DNA of 64,000 nt. Source: Closterium sp. NIES-65 (Eukaryota; Streptophyta; Zygnematophyceae; Desmidiales; Closteriaceae). The position numbers were made by a program, and so were the translations under genes. Every line of letters starts with the position of its first letter. Within the stretch, counting starts at the first letter, position 1. This document shows positions 22,406-35,800 of this stretch, one piece after another. The DNA lies in the NCBI GenBank assembly GCA_948144175.1, contig CANXME010002275.1, positions 2,794,001 through 2,858,000 of the forward strand, in the 5' to 3' direction. The notes beneath the pieces were generated by a model. That model had not been told where the DNA came from and ran no database searches. It saw only the letters and a list, made by a program, of their open reading frames with translations.

Positions 22406-23874
22406 CACAGCGGCGGGGATACCTAGAACCTACTGGTGTTTAAACGTACACCGCGGGAAATTCTTCAGTAAAAGGGAGCGTGGGAGCAGCCGAAGTTTTC
22501 GGATTTACCTACCGGCGACGAGCGATGGGTGAAACATCTGCAAAGCGCCAGTGGGAGTTTTGTGTGGTTTTCAGTTAAACTTCATCGGCGGGAGCAGTTT
22601 CGACGACGGGGTCGACGGCGTTGATGCCACTAGGTTCCTTGAAATTCGGTCTCGGAAGACCCAGGGCAGTCCCCGGTTCTCGATTGAACCCACACGCTGG
22701 GGTCGGGTAACCGAAGGAAACTGATGGTGACCGGGTGGGCGGCTATAGAACGACCGAGATTTTCGGAGGAGAACTGCACCTGCATCTGCGGATTTTCGGG
22801 GCTGTGTTCAAACGACATTTTCTAAGTTTACGCGGGACTTTACAGGTTTTACGGCAAGAAGCGGCGACAATTTCGGAGGAGAATTCGGCGTTTGGTTAAA
22901 CGCGCGCGACATATACGCAGGGCAACACCGCGGGAGCTACACGGAGTTTTCAAGGGGTACGAACGACTTACGACGAACTGAAGAAGGCGGGGGGACAGCT
23001 GACGGGGGGGGAGCGACAGCTGTAAAATTTCATCCCTGCCCTTAAACTCTCGGCGCATTACGACAAATTTCTCGGAGAAACCATTCCAACTCTGCTACCG
23101 ACAACTCGCCTTCGACCCGCCCACGACAACTGCATTAATTCTCAACCACGTCAGGTGCTGCCACCTGCAGCTGCGGAAAGTACCACCGAAGCTCTTGGAG
23201 GAATCACGACAAATTTCGACAGTTCGAGCAACGGCGATTTTTTCATCACGGTTTCTGGTCTACTTACCCGGGTTCGCCCTTGAAGACTTTTTGGGCACGT
23301 CACACCTGATTTCGTCATCGATTTTCCACACCGACACGTTTTCACCTTGTCCCCTACGCTCAACGCTCGTTTTCAGTGGGACTTAACACCTGGTTCTGTT
23401 GGGTTTTACTTCGGCGCATTTTTGAAGATTCTGTGGACAGCTTTCTTGGAAGGGGGGAGAAAGTGCGCTGCACTGTTCTTTCCTTGGCGTTTTTCTTGGT
23501 CCTTTCTGAGTTTGTCAGGTTGCGTCAGCACGACGGACGATCGCGATCACACCGACACGATCGACGGTCCCTGCTCAATCGTGTTTGAATTCGCGTCAGC
23601 AGGTTCCCTCTCTTTTCGCGTCAGTCTTCGACCGTCAGATCTACACCTGCTCGATCTACGGTTCACATTCCAACTTCTACTTCATTTTGGGCAGTTCATC
23701 TTCGACCGTCAGATCGAAATGCCCGCTTCATCAACGGCTTACATTCCAACCTTTTCAAAATTATTGTCAAAGGCATTTCGGCCGTCGGATTCAGCTAAAG
23801 AGGATATCTACGGAATCCTTGCTAGTGTGGGGCCTGTTTCAGTACAAGGCTGCCTTATTTAGAAGGTGGGAGAG
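22406..23874 (+). other. Element E internal region, segment 3, with 3' purine tract
   Basis: Non-coding, less GC-rich. It again carries ATTTTCGGAG-like words (near 22500, 22770, 22795 and 22872) and paired words such as TTCGACCGTCAGATC (23625 and 23702). It ends in the purine tract at 23861-23874. Confidence 0.75.
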
Positions 23875-24155
23875 TGTAAGGATTTACAAATCCTTACTGA
23901 GGCACTCGTTAGCGAGGACATCTCGAGGGTCACGCGACGAACCTGACCTTCCTATTTCGTCGCAACGAACCACTCCCGAGTCGGCCTCCGCTCCAATCGC
24001 AACCATCACCGAGCCATCCCATCCCGAACCCCCCGCCTAGCTAGGCTGTCCCCTATTTAGGCCTCGCTACTTCATTGTTTCGGAATTCAGTAATTCAGTT
24101 CTCAATCATTCTCGATATTCGTTTTACTGCGCACTCTGCAAGTTGATTCATAACA
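23875..24155 (+). repeat. 3' LTR of element E
   Basis: 281 bp, same length as 5371-5651, followed by target duplication TTTTG. Confidence 0.93.
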
Positions 24156-24435
24156 TTTTGGGCTTGTCGAAACTCGCACAGGCCAACGCATGGTAACCAA
24201 GCAGGTGTGGAACCCTCAACGTGGTTCGGCTAAAAAGGTGCGGGAGGCACAGTTTCACCAGTTTGCTTTTGACTTTGCAATTCGGGCTTTGGGCTTTAAA
24301 CCATGTCAACACTGAGGAGAGGATACACCATCGAGTGGGCCTTTCAGCGATCTTGCTGGACTGCAATTGGTCGTCTCGTGGCCCTCGATTGTTTCAGCTT
24401 TCCCCCATCATCTCTCCCCCTTCCCCTCACACGCG

Positions 24436-25096
24436 CTTTGAGAGATTTGCTCCAAACCCTTGTTTGGGGATTCGTTGTTGCACACGTGGCTACCATTTGC
24501 TCGAGTGGTTCTCAAATTCAGTGATAATTTCTCGAGTGGCCTCGCCTGTGGATTCTCAACGTCTTTTTTTTAGAATGAACATTACCCTTCAGGGGTATCT
24601 ATCCTCGAAACTTGTGTGCTGGTTATTGCGCGATCTTTTATATCCGAAATTTATGTTCGTGACCCTATATGACCGCGCCTGATTGGACGCTCATATAATC
24701 GACCAATCCTGCGCGGCCATTAATGGTCGCGCGCATCATATTTTAATGCCCGATCATATATTTCCGCAGTTATAAACTGCAATGCCCTTAATGACCGCGA
24801 ATGATTGGTCAATTATATGCGCGGTGCCTTTTTTTGAATTGCGCGTCCAATCAGGCGCGGTCATATAGGGTCACGAACATAGATTTTGGATACTGAAGAT
24901 CGCACAGTAACCAGTACAGAAGTTTTGGGGATAGAAACCCGTGTAGGGTAATGTGACGGGTTAAAAAAAGCCAGTGGGAATCCCCTGGCAAGGCCACTCG
25001 AGCAATTATCACTGAATTTGAGAACCACGCGAGCAAATGGTGGCCACGTGGGCAACGCTGAATCTCCAAACAAGGGTTTGGAGCAATTCTCTCCAC
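24436..25096. repeat. Large inverted repeat (fold-back element)
   Basis: Arms 24436-24691 (+) and 24843-25096 (-) are about 80% alike by eye, separated by about 150 bp of AT-rich sequence that itself holds ATATAATYGACCAATC-type inverted words. Both arms carry GACCCTATATGACCGCGCC at the inner edge and TTTGCTCG...GGTTCTCAAATTCAGTGAT near the outer third. It could be a fold-back or MITE-like DNA transposon. No transposase and no clear target duplication were found. Confidence 0.8.
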
Positions 25097-25275
25097 GCGC
25101 TTTCCAAGGTGCCTATCACAAGTTCAAGTGATTGTTTGCCACAATTCACTCTAGGCCAGACGCGTCAAGATAGCTGGGCATGTGCTGGTTCTTTTTTGGC
25201 ATCTCCGATGACGGGATAGATCTGCATTGCGCTGGTTAGGCTTGTTATTGGAACCGGAGGAGGCGGAGGAGCGGG
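25097..25275 (+). promoter_or_regulatory. Presumed promoter and 5' UTR of the SINE1-like gene
   Basis: Short interval between the inverted repeat and the start codon, ending in a purine-rich GGAGGAGGCGGAGGAGCGGG leader just before ATG 25276. No TATA box is convincing. If the assignment holds, the promoter lies next to, or partly within, the fold-back element. Confidence 0.35.
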
Positions 25276-26708
25276 ATGTCGGGATGGTCGAGTCCCGTGT
25301 TTCGGGAGTCGCTGGAGGCGCTCGAGGACCCGCACACCAGGAGAGGGTCCTTGGCCGCTCTCAGGTACTGCCGTGCCGCTAATGCCACTGCCATGCCGTT
25401 TGTGAACTCCTGTCAGCTTCCACTTGAGCTCGCAATTTTATTGCATCCTCGTTCACCGAGATCCATTTCCGTTGATGGCAGGCGAACGGTCAAAGACGTG
25501 GCTCCGGAGGTGATGCCGCGGCTGCTGCACCACGTGGCGGAGACGACTGTGCGCCACACCAGCAGCAAGCGATATGCTGGTGAGAAGGGCGAAACATGCA
25601 TCACGTACGGCCGTGTCGCGTCGTTGCAGCTTGCTGCGCGAGCGAATGGATCACAGCACAGTCCGTACGACTGATGGGTTTGCGTTCACCACTGATGGCT
25701 CACTGTAGCAAGAGAGGTAGATCATTCATTGCCGGCTGAGCGTGGCGAGAAAGGTACAGCATGCGACACTTCAGAAACAGAACCCACAAGAGGTGCTCGT
25801 TCCTTGCGCGTTGCTTGCGTGCTGGCAGTGTCGCTGTTCGCAGAGTGTGCGCGCACGTACGGGCAGCAGATGGCGCTGCACGTGCCCAAGGTCATGACGG
25901 CGCTCGTGCGCGCCCTCGCCGCGGGCGCCGCCGCCGCCAACGGCAGCAGCATGGCGAGCAGCGGTGGAGCGGCGGCAGCGGCAGGAGGCACGCCGGGCGG
26001 TGGCGGCGGCAGGAGCGCGGCGTCGCTGCACGCGGCCTGCGCGGACGTGGTGGTGGAGATGGCCACGCACTGCGTCGCGCCCCCCCACGACCCCACTGCC
26101 GACTCCGCAGCCGCGGCGGAGACTCAGATAGGTGCGCTTCCCGCTGGCGAGGCAGTGCACGTGCGGGGTCGTGCAGGTTCCCACCCATTCCCCATGCTCT
26201 CTCATCCCACTGCCACGCTCTTCTGTTCCGATTTGTTCCATGATACGAGTGGCAGTGCCTTGCCTTGATACATTCGTGTTTGCCTCTGAACCGCCGTGGC
26301 TGTGGCCGTGCGTGTGTGCGCAGTGCTGGCGGCCATCTGCGACCCGCTCGCAGCGGAGCTGGCAGAGCAGCACCACCGCCACGTGCAGCAGCACCACGCA
26401 CCGGGGGCAGGCGGGGGTGGAGGGGGCGGGGCGGTGGCAGCAGGGGGCGCGGAGCATGACGCGCTGGCGGGCGCGGCCAGGTGCCTGCTGGCGCTGGTGC
26501 AGGCGGGCAAGTGGAAGCAGGCGAGTGTGGGAGGGCGGACTGATTGAGGCTGTGCATTGCGCTAGATGTGTGGCAAGCGGAATCCAAAGCAGCGTCCCTC
26601 TCTGCCTGCTGTCATCCGCCTTCCTTCACCCTGCTCTGCACTCATCTCACGGGAGTTGACTGAATCTATTCTCACTGTTCTCTTCGCGTGCACATACAAT
26701 CAGCCTTT

Positions 26709-26768
<60 letters not shown>

Positions 26769-26779
26769 TTTGTTTGCAG

Positions 26780-26817
<38 letters not shown>

Positions 26818-29800
26818 ACACGTGTGTGTGTGTGCGTGTGCACGTGTGTGTGTGTGCGTGTGCACGTGTGTGTGTGTGCGTGTGCACGTGTGTGCGTTCA
26901 TGGTGCATGGCCAGCAGGTGCCCAAGGAATCACAGGAGGGGGCGTTCAAGGCGCTCACAGCAGCGCTGGGCGGCGTGCACCGCCCGCTAGCGCTGCTGCA
27001 GCTGGCATGCGACCTCTGCCACCTCGACGCCTCGCTCGCCAAGGTTGCTGCCTCTGCCATGCGCCATGTGCTTGCTGCTTTGCATTGTGCCTGTGTCTGG
27101 TAGCAGTGCACTGCCTTGCAGTGTACGCCCCAAGCTGCGTGTGTCAGCTCCTCTAAGTCCGTGCCAGCGTCCTCTCCACTTGCGTCCTCTCCACTTGCGT
27201 CCTCTCCACTTGCGTCCTCTCCACTTGCGTCCTCTCCACTTGCGTCCTCTCCACTTGCGTCCTCTCCACTTGCGTCCTCTCCACTTGCGTCCTCTCCACT
27301 TGCGTCCTCTCCACTTGCGTCCTCTCCACTTGCGTCCTCTCCACTTGCGTCCTCTCCACTTGCGTCATCTCCACTTGCGTCATCTCCACTTGCGTCCTCT
27401 CCACTTGTGTCCGCACTCCAGCTGCACTGTGCGTGCCTCTCACTTCCCGTGCATCCCTCCTTTTGTCCGCACCCCTTCCCTCGGTGCCAGTTCCACGCCA
27501 AGACGCTGCTGCGGGCGGGCAAGGAGGTGCTGCGGGGGGCGGCGTCCGTGGAGCACCGCCTGTACGCCGTGCGCCTGCTTAAGGACGCCATGCGCAGGTG
27601 GGGGGCGAGAGGACGCCATGCGCAGGTGGGGGGCGAGAGAGGAGGGCGGGGGGGGGGGGGGGGGTGGGTGGAAGCGCCGGGGGGAGAAGTTGTGGGAGGA
27701 CATGTGCAGGAGGGGAAAGTGTGTGTGCCTGTCTCCGTCAGAGGCCCTGTGTGCCTGTCTCCGTCAGAGGCCCTGTGTGCCGAGCAGCCCGCACGGGGTT
27801 TAAACCGGACGACTACAGCGATGCCTGCCCCACGCGCCCTGCACTCACGCGGTTCATTAGAGTGTCCGCCTGTGCTCGTCTTGTGGCGCCCTTGCAACGC
27901 CACAGCATCACCCGGGCAGCCACACTGTGCAACTCTGCTCTTCGCCTCCATTACTTCGATCTGCCTGCATTTATCCACGGAAGCTCCTTTCTCCCCTTGG
28001 TCTCTAATTTCCAAGCCCTCGTGCACTGGCCTCCTGATGCCCCCCCGTGCCCCCAGCAGCTGCAGCGCGGCAGTGTTTCAGGCGGAGCTGAGGGACGTGG
28101 TGGCGCTGCTGCGGGAGGCCGCCAACCACCCCAAGCTCAAGCCCGACGCGCTCGCCGCTGGCAAGGCCATCCAGGACAAGAAGGTGCGCCCCTGCGCTGG
28201 CAGCACATGTGGCCGCCTGCGGCATGCTTTCATTCAGAGCGATTAGGCGTTGCCGCTTGCACTGCCTGCCTGCATGCTGGGCACAAGACAGGCACACACA
28301 GGGCGAGGCGGTCGCTCTCTGTCTCCTCATTTCTCTTATCGCCCTCCCGGCCCCACACGCCCCATGCGCCCATCAGAAGCACTGCCCCAGGCCAGGCGCC
28401 ACGTCCTCAGCCAGCAAGGCAGCAGCGCGCTGGCGCCCCGACACTGCCCCGCGCGCGCCACACGCCCACCCCGCGGACGGGCCTCGCCATGCCACGCCTG
28501 GTGCGGGCAGCAGCAGCAGCAGGAGCCCAGCGTGGATGGGTGGTGAGAGTGACGAGAGCAAGGTGGGTGAGGGACGACAGCACGGGTGGCAGCAGGAGAG
28601 GCGGGCAGAGGGCGAGGGAGAGGGAGAGGGCCCCACGTCGCCCACGCACTCAGCTGCATCCTCCTCCGCTGCCCGCACCGCGCCCCTCGCCATTGCCCCT
28701 GCCGTACCTGCGCTCGCTGCTGCACAAGCTGCCTCACAGCCATCGGAGCCTCCTCCACGCGACCCCACGCTCTACTTCACCCCCCTGCCCGCCCTGCCCC
28801 ACCACGCCTCCTCTCTGCACTCCTCCACACACGCAGCAGCAGCGGCAGCAGAAGCGGAAGCAGGGGGGGCGCAGGGAGCAGCGGCGTCAGAGGGGAGTTG
28901 GGCGTTCCAGAGTCCGCCAGGGCAGTTCACGGCCTTCCAGGCGCGGGGCACCGCCACCTTCACCACCACGGCGGTGCATGGCAGCGCCCTCTCCGCCACG
29001 CCGCCCCCCTCCGCGCCCTACTCCGCGCGCTCGCCCGCCTCCCTCTCACACCTCGGCCCCTCGCCCTCCCTCTACCTCGGCCCCGGCGGTTCCACTCAAA
29101 GGAAAGCTTTTGTCTCCCCGGACCATGGTGTGGCCAGTGAGAGCCCGGACGACATGCGGTCGGTGCGGCGGAGGGTGTTTGAGGAGGAGATGGGGGCGAG
29201 GGATGTGCCCCGCAGCACTGTCTCACCTGACCCCGTGCCCTTTGGCTCCGCTGGCCAGTCGTTTGACTCGAATATAGTGCCACATGAGTTGCGTGAGCAT
29301 GCAGCACACGAGGCATGGAGGGGCCCGGGGGGGAGAGGAGCCAGAGTGGTGGAGCATGGGGAGCAGGAGAATGCCGGCGCTGGGGGCAGCGGGCACAAGG
29401 CCATGGGGCGGGCTGCTGCTGCCAACGGTGCTGGCAACGGTGGGCGGGAGTGGAGCCCCACGAGTGAGAGCAGCAGGGGCAACGCAAGGAGCAGCCTGTC
29501 GCCCAGCACGAGTGGCGAGGGCCGTGAAGCGGTGCGAGGAGGCAAGGCCAGGTCACCACACAGCCGCGGCAACTCGCCCCTCTACGAGCTCGCTGCTGCC
29601 TTCGTGCGCGCCCGCAAGTCGCCCGACCTCTCTGGCAGGCTCGGCACGTTTAGCCTCACCTCCGGCAGCCCTGACCAGCTGGGGGCGTACCGCCTGGGGG
29701 GCAGCAGGATGGCGGGGGGGGCGCTGGGCGGTGCTGCTGGTGGGGGGGGCGGCAGAGGGAGCCCCATGCGCATCACTCTCTCAGGTGTGCCCCCATGCGC

Positions 29801-32800
29801 ATCACTCTCTCAGGTGTGCCCCCATCGTGCTTTCATAGGTGCGCGCAACTTGAACATTTGTTTGTTGTTCGTGCTAAACTGCCAGATTGTCTCAGTCGCC
29901 CCTCCTTCCCCCTCTGCTCCCTCACCCACCCCCATCCATGAACCACCGTCATCACCGTTTCCCACTCCCTGTGACTGCCCTCTGCCCGCGCCACCACAGA
30001 CTCTGCCATGGCCCCAGACTCAGCCCATGCGGGACTCTACTTGGAGCGCTCGCGCCACTTGACCTCGCCCTTGCCCTCGCCGCCCTCGCACTCACAGCCA
30101 CCAGGCAGCCGGCAGGTGGGCACAGGAGGGGGTGTGGGGAAGGCGTCAGGGCAGGCGGGCTTCCTGCTGCACCTGCCCCCGCATGCCGGCACAGGCGCCA
30201 GCGCACAGGGCGCACGCGATGGCGCGGGCAGCAGAGCAGGGGCGGGTGGCAGTGTGGGCATGGGCAGCAGTGGGGTGTTTGTGCGGCTGAGTGGGGACGT
30301 GGAGCATGGCGGGGGGGCCGCACGGGCGTCAACGGGCTGCAAGGCGGCAGGGGAGGGGGGGGGTGGCAACGGCAAAGGGGCCGTGCTGGCAGCACACTTG
30401 GCTGTGCAGGCAGAGAACACGGGGACCCATGGGAGTGGTGTGCACAAGGGTGGGGTGGATGCGAGCGATGGCAAGGAGGGGGCAGTGCAGGCGTCAGCAG
30501 CGGCAGGCAGCTCCCCTGGCAGCAGCAGCAGGGCACGCGAGGGCAGCAGCAGCGGGGCACGCGAGGGCAGCAGCAGCGGGGCACGCGAGGGCAGCAGCAG
30601 CGGGGCAGGCGAGGGCAGCAGCAGCGGGGCACTCGAGGGCAGCAGCGGGTGGGAGGGGTCGTCGGGCTTCTGCCGCCTCATCTCCGACGCTGAGGTGGCC
30701 TCCGCGCTCGCCAGCATGCGCGCCACCCACGCCCTCTCCGCCCTCAGGTCTGTGCCGCGCTAGGCCGCACAGCCCTCTCCGCCCTCAGGTCTGTGCCGCG
30801 CTAGGCCGCACAGCCCTCTCCGCCCTCAGGTCTGTGCCGCGCTAGGCCGCACAGCCCTCTCCGCCCTCAGGGCTGTGCCGCGCTAGGCCGCACAGCCCTC
30901 TCCGCCCTCAGGGCTGTGCCGCGCTAGGCCGCACAGCCCTCTCCGCCCTCAGGGCTGTGCCGCGCTAGACCGCACAGCACAGCCCTCTTGTTCTTGCACC
31001 TCTCGGGGGCGCTTCCTCTTCCTCATGCTCTCCACCCTTTTCATCCCCGCACCCCGTCCACGCTTTTGAGTCGACTCAAAAGCACTTCCTCTTCCTCATG
31101 CTCTCCACCCTTTTCATCCCCGCACCCCGTCCACGCTTTTGAGTCGACTCAAAAGCACTTCCTCTTCCTCATGCTCTCCACCCTTTTCATCCCCGCACCC
31201 CGTCCACGCTTTTGAGTCGACTCAAAAGCACTTCCTCTTCCTCATGCTCTCCACCCTTTTCATCCCCGCACCCCGTCCACGCTTTTGAGTCGACTCAAAA
31301 GCACTTCCTCTTCCTCATGCTCTCCACCCTTTTCATCCCCGCACCCCGTCCACGCTTTTGAGTCGACTCAAAAGCACTTCCTCTTCCTCATGCTCTCCAC
31401 CCTTTTCATCCCCGCACCCCGTCCACGCTTTTGAGTCGACTCAAAAGCACTTCCTCTTCCTCATGCTCTCCACCCTTTTCATCCCCGCACCCCGTCCACG
31501 CTTTTGAGTCGACTCAAAAGCACTTCCTCTTCCTCATGCTCTCCACCCTTTTCATCCCCGCACCCCGTCCACGCTTTTGAGTCGACTCAAAAGCACTTCC
31601 TCTTCCTCATGCTCTCCACCCTTTTCATCCCCGCACCCCGTCCACGCTTTTGAGTCGACTCAAAAGCACTTTCTCTTCCTCATGCTCTCCACCCTTTTCA
31701 TCCCCGCACCCCGTCCACGCTTTTGAGTCGACTCAAAAGCACTTCCTCTTCCTCATGCTCTCCACCCTTTTCATCCCCGCACCCCGTCCACGCTTATGAG
31801 TCGACTCAAAAGTACTTCCTCTTGCTCATGCTCTCCACCCTTTTCATCCCCGCACCCCGTCCACGCTTTTGAGTCGACTCAAAAGCACTTCCTCTTCCTC
31901 ATGCTCTCCACTCTTTTCATCCCCGCACCCCGTCCACGCTTTTGAGTCGACTCAAAAGCACTTCCTCTTCCTCATGCTCTCCACCCTTTTCATCCCCGCA
32001 CCCCGTCCACGCTTTTGAGTCGACTCAAAAGCACTTTCTCTTCCTCATGCTCTCCACCCTTTTCATCCCCGCACCCCGTCCACGCTTTTGAGTCGACTCA
32101 AAAGCACTTCCTCTTCCTCATGCTCTCCACCCTTTTCATCCCCGCACCCCGTCCACGCTTTTGAGTCGACTCAAAAGCACTTCCTCTTCCTCATGCTCTC
32201 CACCCTTTTCATCCCCGCACCCCGTCCACGCTTTTGAGTCGACTCAAAAGCACTTCCTCTTCCTCATGCTCTCCACCCTTTTCATCCCCGCACCCCGTCC
32301 ACGCTTTTGAGTCGACTCAAAAGCACTTCCTCTTCCTCATGCTCTCCACCCTTTTCATCCCCGCACCCCGTCCACGCTTTTGAGTCGACTCAAAAGCACT
32401 TCCTCTTCCTCATGCTCTCCACCCTTTTCATCCCCGCACCCCGTCCACGCTTTTGAGTCGACTCAAAAGCACTTCCTCTTCCTCATGCTCTCCACCCTTT
32501 TCATCCCCGCACCCCGTCCACGCTTTTGAGTCGACTCAAAAGCACTTCCTCTTCCTCATGCTCTCCACTCTTTTCATCCCCGCACCCCGTCCACGCTTTT
32601 GAGTCGACTCAAAAGCACTTCCTCTTCCTCATGCTCTCCACCCTTTTCATCCCCGCACCCCGTCCACGCTTTTGAGTCGACTCAAAAGCACTTTCTCTTC
32701 CTCATGCTCTCCACCCTTTTCATCCCCGCACCCCGTCCACGCTTTTGAGTCGACTCAAAAGCACTTCCTCTTCCTCATGCTCTCCACCCTTTTCATCCCC

Positions 32801-35800
32801 GCACCCCGTCCACGCTTTTGAGTCGACTCAAAAGCACTTTCTCTTCCTCATGCTCTCCACCCTTTTCATCCCCGCACCCCGTCCACGCTTTTGAGTCGAC
32901 TCAAAAGCACTTCCTCTTCCTCATGCTCTCCACCCTTTTCATCCCCGCACCCCGTCCACGCTTTTGAGTCGACTCAAAAGCACTTCCTCTTCCTCATGCT
33001 CTCCACCCTTTTCATCCCCGCACCCCGTCCACGCTTTTGAGTCGACTCAAAAGCACTTTCTCTTCCTCATGCTCTCCACCCTTTTCATCCCCGCACCCCG
33101 TCCACGCTTTTGAGTCGACTCAAAAGCACTTCCTCTTCCTCATGCTCTCCACCCTTTTCATCCCCGCACCCCGTCCACGCTTTTGAGTCGACTCAAAAGC
33201 ACTTCCTCTTCCTCATGCTCTCCACCCTTATCATCCCCGCACCCCGTCCACGCTTTTGAGTCGACTCAAAAGCACTTTCTCTTCCTCATGCTCTCCACCC
33301 TTTTCATCCCCGCACCCCGTCCACGCTTTTGAGTCGACTCAAAAGCACTTTCTCTTCCTCATGCTCTCCACCCTTTTCATCCCCGCACCCCGTCCACGCT
33401 TTTGAGTCGACTCAAAAGCACTTCCTCTTCCTCATGCTCTCCACCCTTTTCATCCCCGCACCCCGTCCACGCTTTTGAGTCGACTCAAAAGCACTTCCTC
33501 TTCCTCATGCTCTCTACCCTTATCATCCCCGCACCCCGTCCACGCTTTTGAGTCGACTCAAAAGCACTTTCTCTTCCTCATGCTCTCCACCCTTTTCATC
33601 CCCGCACCCCGTCCACGCTTTTGAGTCGACTCAAAAGCACTTCCTCTTCCTCATGCTCTCCACCCTTTTCATCCCCGCACCCCGTCCACGCTTTTGAGTC
33701 GACTCAAAAGCACTACCCCGTCCACGCTTTTGAGTCGACTCAAAAGCACTTCCTCTTCCTCATGCTCTCCACCCTTTTCATCCCCGCACCCCGTCCACGC
33801 TTTTGAGTCGACTCAAAAGCACTTTCTCTTCCTCATGCTCTCCACCCTTTTCATCCCCGCACCCCGTCCACGCTTTTGAGTCGACTCAAAAGCACTTCCT
33901 CTTCCTCATGCTCTCCACCCTTTTCATCCCCGCACCCCGTCCACGCTTTGAGTCGACTCAAAAGCACTTCCTCTTCCTCATGCTCTCCACCCTTTTCATC
34001 CCCGCACCCCGTCCACGCTTTTGAGTCGACTCAAAAGCACTTCCTCTTCCTCATGCTCTCCACCCTTTTCATCCCCGCACCCCGTCCACGCTTTTGAGTC
34101 GACTCAAAAGCACTTCCTCTTCCTCATGCTCTCCACCCTTTTCATCCCCGCACCCCGTCCACGCTTTTGAGTCGACTCAAAAGCACTTTCTCTTCCTCAT
34201 GCTCTCCACCCTTTTCATCCCCGCACCCCGTCCACGCTTTTGAGTCGACTCAAAAGCACTTCCTCTTCCTCATGCTCTCCACCCTTTTCATCCCCGCACC
34301 CCGTCCACGCTTTTGAGTCGACTCAAAAGCACTTCCTCTTCCTCATGCTCTCCACCCTTTTCATCCCCGCACCCCGTCCACGCTTTTGAGTCGACTCAAA
34401 AGCACTTCCTCTTCCTCATGCTCTCCACTCTTTTCATCCCCGCACCCCGTCCACGCTTTTGAGTCGACTCAAAAGCACTTCCTCTTCCTCATGCTCTCCA
34501 CCCTTTTCATCCCCGCACCCCGTCCACGCTTTTGAGTCGACCTAAAAGCACTTCCTCTTCCTCATGCTCTCCACCCTTTTCATCCCCGCACCCCGTCCAC
34601 GCTTTTGAGTCGACTCAAAAGCACTTCCTCTTCCTCATGCTCTCCACCCTTTTCATCCCCGCACCCCGTCCACGCTTTTGAGTCGACTCAAAAGCACTTC
34701 CTCTTCCTCATGCTCTCCACCCTTTTCATCCCCGCACCCCGTCCACGCTTTTGAGTCGACTCAAAAGCACTTCCTCTTCCTCATGCTCTCCACTCTTTTC
34801 ATCCCCGCACCCCGTCCACGCTTTTGAGTCGACTCAAAAGCACTTCCTCTTCCTCATGCTCTCCACCCTTTTCATCCCCGCACCCCGTCCACGCTTTTGA
34901 GTCGACTCAAAAGCACTTTCTCTTCCTCATGCTCTCCACCCTTTTCATCCCCGCACCCCGTCCACGCTTTTGAGTCGACTCAAAAGCACTTCCTCTTCCT
35001 CATGCTCTCCACCCTTTTCATCCCCGCACCCCGTCCACGCTTTTGAGTCGACTCAAAAGCACTTTCTCTTCCTCATGCTCTCCACCCTTTTCATCCCCGC
35101 ACCCCGTCCACGCTTTTGAGTCGACTCAAAAGCACTTCCTCTTCCTCATGCTCTCCACCCTTTTCATCCCCGCACCCCGTCCACGCTTTGAGTCGACTCA
35201 AAAGCACTTCCTCTTCCTCATGCTCTCCACCCTTTTCATCCCCGCACCCCGTCCACGCTTTTGAGTCGACTCAAAAGCACTTCCTCTTCCTCATGCTCTC
35301 CACCCTTTTCATCCCCGCACCCCGTCCACGCTTTTGAGTCGACTCAAAAGCACTTCCTCTTCCTCATGCTCTCCACCCTTTTCATCCCCGCACCCCGTCC
35401 ACGCTTTTGAGTCGACTCAAAAGCACTTTCTCTTCCTCATGCTCTCCACCCTTTTCATCCCCGCACCCCGTCCACGCTTTTGAGTCGACTCAAAAGCACT
35501 TCCTCTTCCTCATGCTCTCCACCCTTTTCATCCCCGCACCCCGTCCACGCTTTTGAGTCGACTCAAAAGCACTTCCTCTTCCTCATGCTCTCCACCCTTT
35601 TCATCCCCGCACCCCGTCCACGCTTTTGAGTCGACTCAAAAGCACTTCCTCTTCCTCATGCTCTCCACTCTTTTCATCCCCGCACCCCGTCCACGCTTTT
35701 GAGTCGACTCAAAAGCACTTCCTCTTCCTCATGCTCTCCACCCTTTTCATCCCCGCACCCCGTCCACGCTTTTGAGTCGACTCAAAAGCACTTTCTCTTC

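Larger units (their letters stand above)
5371..24155 (+). mobile_element. Element E: non-coding LTR element hosting two nested copia elements
   Basis: Two 281-bp LTRs (5371-5651 and 23875-24155) in direct orientation differ at about 6 positions by eye. They are flanked by the same 5-bp target duplication, TTTTG (5366-5370 and 24156-24160). A primer-binding site TGGTATCAGAGC (5654-5665) follows the 5' LTR and a purine tract AGAAGGTGGGAGAG (23861-23874) precedes the 3' LTR. Removing nested elements A and B leaves about 3.5 kb of internal sequence (5652-7186, 14537-15066, 22406-23874). It has no gag or pol ORF, so E looks like a LARD-type non-autonomous element that needs proteins from elsewhere. 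Which autonomous family serves it is unknown. Confidence 0.9.

Noticed and set aside
23151-23862. 171-codon ORF in element E segment 3
   Set aside because: No similarity to gag or pol motifs and no repeat of the ORF in related copies; taken as chance.
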